From Bacteroidales bacterium (GTDB taxonomy: Bacteria > Bacteroidota > Bacteroidia > Bacteroidales > UBA10428): a DNA stretch of 52,498 nucleotides. A program made the translations under genes and the position numbers. The notes beneath the pieces are model-generated. The model worked only from the letters and a program-made list of their open reading frames with translations. It ran no database searches and had not been told where the DNA came from. Positions 49,490 through 52,498 of this stretch are shown here, in pieces. Location: contig JAFGOZ010000477.1 in assembly GCA_016926235.1 (NCBI GenBank), forward strand, positions 1 through 52,498, in the 5' to 3' direction. The stretch's first letter is position 1, and every line of letters begins with the position of its first letter.

Positions 49490-50439
49490 CCTACCTGCCA
49501 CTGATAAAACATATTGATGAACATGCTGAGTTTTACAATCAGCTATTTCGTTCCAATGAGATGAGATATGGTATACTCGACTACGAGAATGTATCTTCAT
49601 GGACAGTTCATGTAATTGAACCAATTATAAAAAAGGTATCCGGGAATGATCCTGAAAATATAGGACGAGTATTTAAGACTTTGTATGTTGAATTACTTCA
49701 ATTGCTGGGAACTAAAAAAGGAATTGTTTTTGAAGATGAGTACCACAAAACTTGGAGTCTCCTAGGTATAAATATCTCCTTGACGGTTAAAACTCCTGAA
49801 AGGATAGTTAAAGCTCTGGATAGCGCAATAGAAGCTATCCGCATATTTCAACCCGGTAAAGTTACCTATTGGATTTCTCTAATGGAACATACCCTTGCAT
49901 CCTGCGTTAGTGTTGATGAAATACTTACCAGTGGGAGAGTATACGCCTGGATATGTGGCATGGCGCACCTCAGGGAACGGGTAGCTAAAGAATATCTGAC
50001 TCTGCGGGAGGAGCTTAAAAGCCTTATAAAGGCAGTTTCATCTGAAGGTAAGCGGATGGAAGCAACGTTGAACCATGCATGGCCGGAGATAAATAAAACC
50101 TCTTTTGTTTCAGAGATGGGGGGGTATACAGGATATGGCGGTTATTTTACCGAACCTCCGGTTGCTACATATCTTGAGAATAATATTATTGTTGCAGATA
50201 GTGAAGTTTGTTGCGCCTTTTTTGCAGATGCCTATGGAAAGGTTCTCTTACCCGAAATTCCTTTAATGCCAACAGAAATTATAAAGATGGTAAGTAATGA
50301 AGGGATTAAAGATGTTATAGGGCAGTTCGGTAGCCTCATGCCTTTTAAAGATATCAGTTCGTTGGCAATGAAAGACCAAATCATTGTTATAACCCGAAAA
50401 AGTTCGCATTACATATATGTATATTGCAAAGCTGTATGA
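49477..50439 (+). CDS. Unrecognised protein between MoxR ATPase and vWA-metallopeptidase
   Basis: A 320-residue soluble protein that I cannot assign to a family. The start at 49477 has AGGAG nine bases upstream; an ATG at 49468 is also in frame but would abut that site. Residues 1-200 are mostly helical with scattered Trp (SSWTVHVIEP, KTWSLLGIN, VTYWISLMEH, YAWICGMAHL). A Gly/Tyr-rich turn GGYTGYGGYFTEPP (about 215-228) leads to a beta-rich end with NIIVADSEVCCAFFADAYG, LLPEIPLMPTEI and MKDQIIVITRKSSHYIYVY. No signal peptide or membrane segment. It overlaps the ATPase gene by 13 bases and the vWA gene by 4 (ATGA), so all three are likely made together. A scaffold, adaptor or target-recognition role is inferred from position alone. 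Confidence 0.8.
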   Translation: MERITYLPLIKHIDEHAEFYNQLFRSNEMRYGILDYENVSSWTVHVIEPIIKKVSGNDPENIGRVFKTLYVELLQLLGTKKGIVFEDEYHKTWSLLGINISLTVKTPERIVKALDSAIEAIRIFQPGKVTYWISLMEHTLASCVSVDEILTSGRVYAWICGMAHLRERVAKEYLTLREELKSLIKAVSSEGKRMEATLNHAWPEINKTSFVSEMGGYTGYGGYFTEPPVATYLENNIIVADSEVCCAFFADAYGKVLLPEIPLMPTEIIKMVSNEGIKDVIGQFGSLMPFKDISSLAMKDQIIVITRKSSHYIYVYCKAV

Positions 50440-52199
50440 ATAGCTGGCAGGATAAAATAGAATACACTATTAAAAAGTGGAGAGAGGACTGGCCTAAAGC
50501 CCGTGAAGTCTGGAGTCCCTATCTAAAACTGAGAGAACCTCAATTCTGTAATACATACAAAGACGCCGTGAAGGAAGGATTGGTAAGCAGCTTTGCCATG
50601 ATACGGTTAGTTGATCATCGAATAGTTGTTGATGTTGAGAAGCTGGTGAGAGAGGGGGTGGAGGATTTCTCAATTGAAATTCTTTCTCATGAGATAGGCC
50701 ATCACATATATGCTCCTGCAAACCTTTACGATTCGGCCCGTCTGCTTACCAAAATGAGATGGGCACTGGCAGATATTGAAGACAGGGCTCCCATGGCTGC
50801 AAATATTTATACGGATCTCCTTATAAATGATATGCTACAGCGCAGCAAACAGCTGAATATAGCAGGAGTGTTTCAGAAGCTGGATGCCAAAGCAAATCCT
50901 TCATTGTTGTTTACCTTCTATCTGCGCATTTACGAATATTTATGGAGGATGGACAGGGGAAGCCTTGCAACGGCGACGGATCTTCATTCTCCAAGGATTG
51001 ATGCGGATGCTTCTTTGGCTGCGTCGCTTATTCGAAGCTATTCGAAAAACTGGCTGGATGGTGGTGGTCGTTTTGCAGCTTTACTTTATCCATACCTTTG
51101 GGAGGCAGAAGAATATAAGAAGGGACGTAAGTCAATTCTTATTCATCTTGATGCAGAAAATGCCGGAGAGGGTGGAGGTATAATCTCGGGTTTGGCTGAA
51201 ATTGATCCTGAAGATTATGAAGGAGCAATTGATCCGCGTGGAGAGACCGGGAATGATGGATCAAAAAAGGCTGCAGTATCCGGTTTAGGTATAAAAGAAA
51301 ATAAAGGTGAAGGGCCAAAGCAGCGATATTTGAACCCGGGCGTTTACATTGACCTGTATAAACAGGTAAATCCTAAAGTTGATGAACAGGAGCTTATTAA
51401 TAACTATTACAGAGAAATTGCTTTGCCCTATCTGGTCGATTTTCCGTTGGAAGCTACAAATCCCTTGTCAATGACACAACTGGAAGGAACCGAAAGCTGG
51501 GATATTAGTGATCCGGTCGAGGAAATTGACTGGATAGAAACGGCTGTAAATTCACCAAACATTTTTCCCGGATATAATACTGTAAAAAGGACATATGGTC
51601 AGGAAGAAGACGATGCAGAAAAAAGCAAACCTTTGGATGTATATATAGGGATTGATTGTTCGGGATCGATGGGTAATCCGCGAGTCAACTTTTCCTGGCC
51701 GGTATTGGCTGCCACTATTATTGGCTTGTCAGCATTAAGGGCCGGTGCAAAAGTGATGGGATGCCTTTCCGGTGAACCGGGAAGTTTCATGGAAACGGAC
51801 GGATTTACTTTTTCTGACAAAGAAGTCCTTACGGTGCTGACTTCCTACCTGGGAACCGGCTACGCGTATGGAGTTCCCCGTCTCAATACCCCCTTTGGAG
51901 AGCTCTATAAACGAGGTTCTCATGTGATTGTAGTTAGTGATGATGATCTTTTCAGTATGCTGGATGCGAAGGATAAGAACCAACCAAGCAACTGGTCAGT
52001 GATTGAGAAAGCACTTCAGAATGCCGGGGGTGTTGGAACTTTGGTATTGCATTCGAAAGGAGAGTGGCGGCCAAATGAGCAAAAACGCTTGCGGGATATG
52101 GGATGGAATATCTATTTTGTTACAAATGAGGAGGAATTGTTGTACTTTGCAACTGAGTTTTCAAAGGATCATTATCGGGTAAAGAAGAGAGTACAATGA
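50436..52199 (+). CDS. Metallopeptidase-like (HEIGHH) and vWA domain fusion protein
   Basis: A 587-residue cytosolic protein from the ATGA-coupled start at 50436. An N-terminal region (about 25-250) carries SHEIGHHIYAP, a zinc-metallopeptidase HExxH motif (His85, Glu86, His89), then NIYTDLLINDML (about 135), a pattern close to the DUF2201-type putative metallopeptidase domain found with vWA domains. A Gly-rich and acidic linker (about 250-290) leads to the C-terminal vWA domain (about 395-587) with the MIDAS start GIDCSGSMGNPR (Asp407), then TSYLGTGYAYGVP and HVIVVSDDDLFSM. Such pairs work with MoxR ATPases, which fits the first gene of the operon. The metalloprotease activity is predicted, not shown; a third zinc ligand is not certain. 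Confidence 0.88.
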   Translation: MNSWQDKIEYTIKKWREDWPKAREVWSPYLKLREPQFCNTYKDAVKEGLVSSFAMIRLVDHRIVVDVEKLVREGVEDFSIEILSHEIGHHIYAPANLYDSARLLTKMRWALADIEDRAPMAANIYTDLLINDMLQRSKQLNIAGVFQKLDAKANPSLLFTFYLRIYEYLWRMDRGSLATATDLHSPRIDADASLAASLIRSYSKNWLDGGGRFAALLYPYLWEAEEYKKGRKSILIHLDAENAGEGGGIISGLAEIDPEDYEGAIDPRGETGNDGSKKAAVSGLGIKENKGEGPKQRYLNPGVYIDLYKQVNPKVDEQELINNYYREIALPYLVDFPLEATNPLSMTQLEGTESWDISDPVEEIDWIETAVNSPNIFPGYNTVKRTYGQEEDDAEKSKPLDVYIGIDCSGSMGNPRVNFSWPVLAATIIGLSALRAGAKVMGCLSGEPGSFMETDGFTFSDKEVLTVLTSYLGTGYAYGVPRLNTPFGELYKRGSHVIVVSDDDLFSMLDAKDKNQPSNWSVIEKALQNAGGVGTLVLHSKGEWRPNEQKRLRDMGWNIYFVTNEEELLYFATEFSKDHYRVKKRVQ

Positions 52200-52498
52200 T
52201 ATTATTTAATATATTGCCATATTGCCGTTGACTTTAGTCAACGGATAAAAGAAGGAATAATGTAGGGCTTTAGCCCCATAATAATATAAAGTGTATTATG
52301 AGTTTGAATGAGGAGGAACTACATTTATGTGGCTAAAGCCAAAATAAAAAACAACTAATTAATCCATTGGCTGAAGCCAACGGCAAGAAAAAAGTACTAA
52401 TGACAAAATATAAAAAATGAAACATCCATGATAAATATTTTAACACACACAAGCATGATTATAAGCGAAAATCATCCGCTCAGGTAAAAGCTTCGTGG
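52200..52498. other. Non-coding tail of the window
   Basis: The 299 bases after the vWA gene hold no gene. They are dominated by a cluster of short palindromes (52225-52383), followed by AT-rich sequence up to the window edge. Whether another gene begins beyond the edge is unknown. Confidence 0.7.
52225..52383. repeat. REP-like palindrome cluster
   Basis: Four related palindromes share a TTTAG or GAAGC/TAAAG centre: CCGTTGACTTTAGTCAACGG (52225-52244), GGGCTTTAGCCC (52265-52276), GGCTAAAGCC (52331-52340) and CCATTGGCTGAAGCCAACGG (52364-52383). The outer two are long (9-pair stems, one mismatch in the last), giving a paired bracket around two short ones. The arrangement is like bacterial REP/BIME clusters moved by RAYT-type transposases; no transposase is in the window. 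Confidence 0.75.

Overview
The window looks like chromosomal DNA from an AT-rich Bacteroidota, most likely a free-living polysaccharide degrader of the Bacteroidales/Marinilabiliales kind. Five genes end in type IX secretion (T9SS) type A sorting domains. Lipoproteins, TonB-dependent receptors and pectin-active enzymes are frequent, Shine-Dalgarno sites are rare, and two upstream regions carry the Bacteroidota promoter pattern TTTG-N20/21-TAnnTTT. These assignments come from protein motifs read by eye; no database search was run.

Bases 1-23,600 are dominated by pectin use, especially rhamnogalacturonan I (RG-I). In order: a sugar MFS importer, a URO-D family protein, a GH43-like five-bladed propeller enzyme, an SGNH esterase-like protein, two membrane proteins (one TerC), a GH105 unsaturated rhamnogalacturonyl hydrolase, two tandem PL11 RG-I lyases, a 1.2-kb non-coding stretch with repeats, a PorE-like envelope protein with tandem SPOR domains, a DUF805-like membrane protein, a GH28 lipoprotein, a small lipoprotein and a Gfo/Idh/MocA oxidoreductase. 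The PL11 lyases would cut RG-I outside the cell, GH105 would remove the unsaturated galacturonyl end, and GH28, GH43-like, GH2 and the esterase would trim the backbone and side chains. No SusC/SusD pair is present.

Bases 23,600-45,200 mix signalling and surface proteins. A TonB receptor sits 5 bases upstream of a TPR/SpoIIE-type phosphatase. A metallophosphoesterase, a 1316-residue beta-helix protein with three internal modules and a GH2 beta-galactosidase follow. Then comes a second TonB receptor, followed by a YfiR-domain histidine kinase whose stop overlaps the start of a REC-HK-REC hybrid kinase. A radical SAM protein lies tail to tail with that kinase.

Bases 45,400-52,498 hold a pnuC-nadR operon for nicotinamide riboside salvage, an unrecognised lipoprotein, and a compact three-gene operon: a MoxR-type AAA+ ATPase, an unrecognised protein, and a fusion of an HExxH metallopeptidase-like domain with a MIDAS-bearing vWA domain. 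This operon is the best candidate for a poorly described system. The window ends in a cluster of REP-like palindromes. No tRNA, rRNA, CRISPR array, transposase or integrase was seen.
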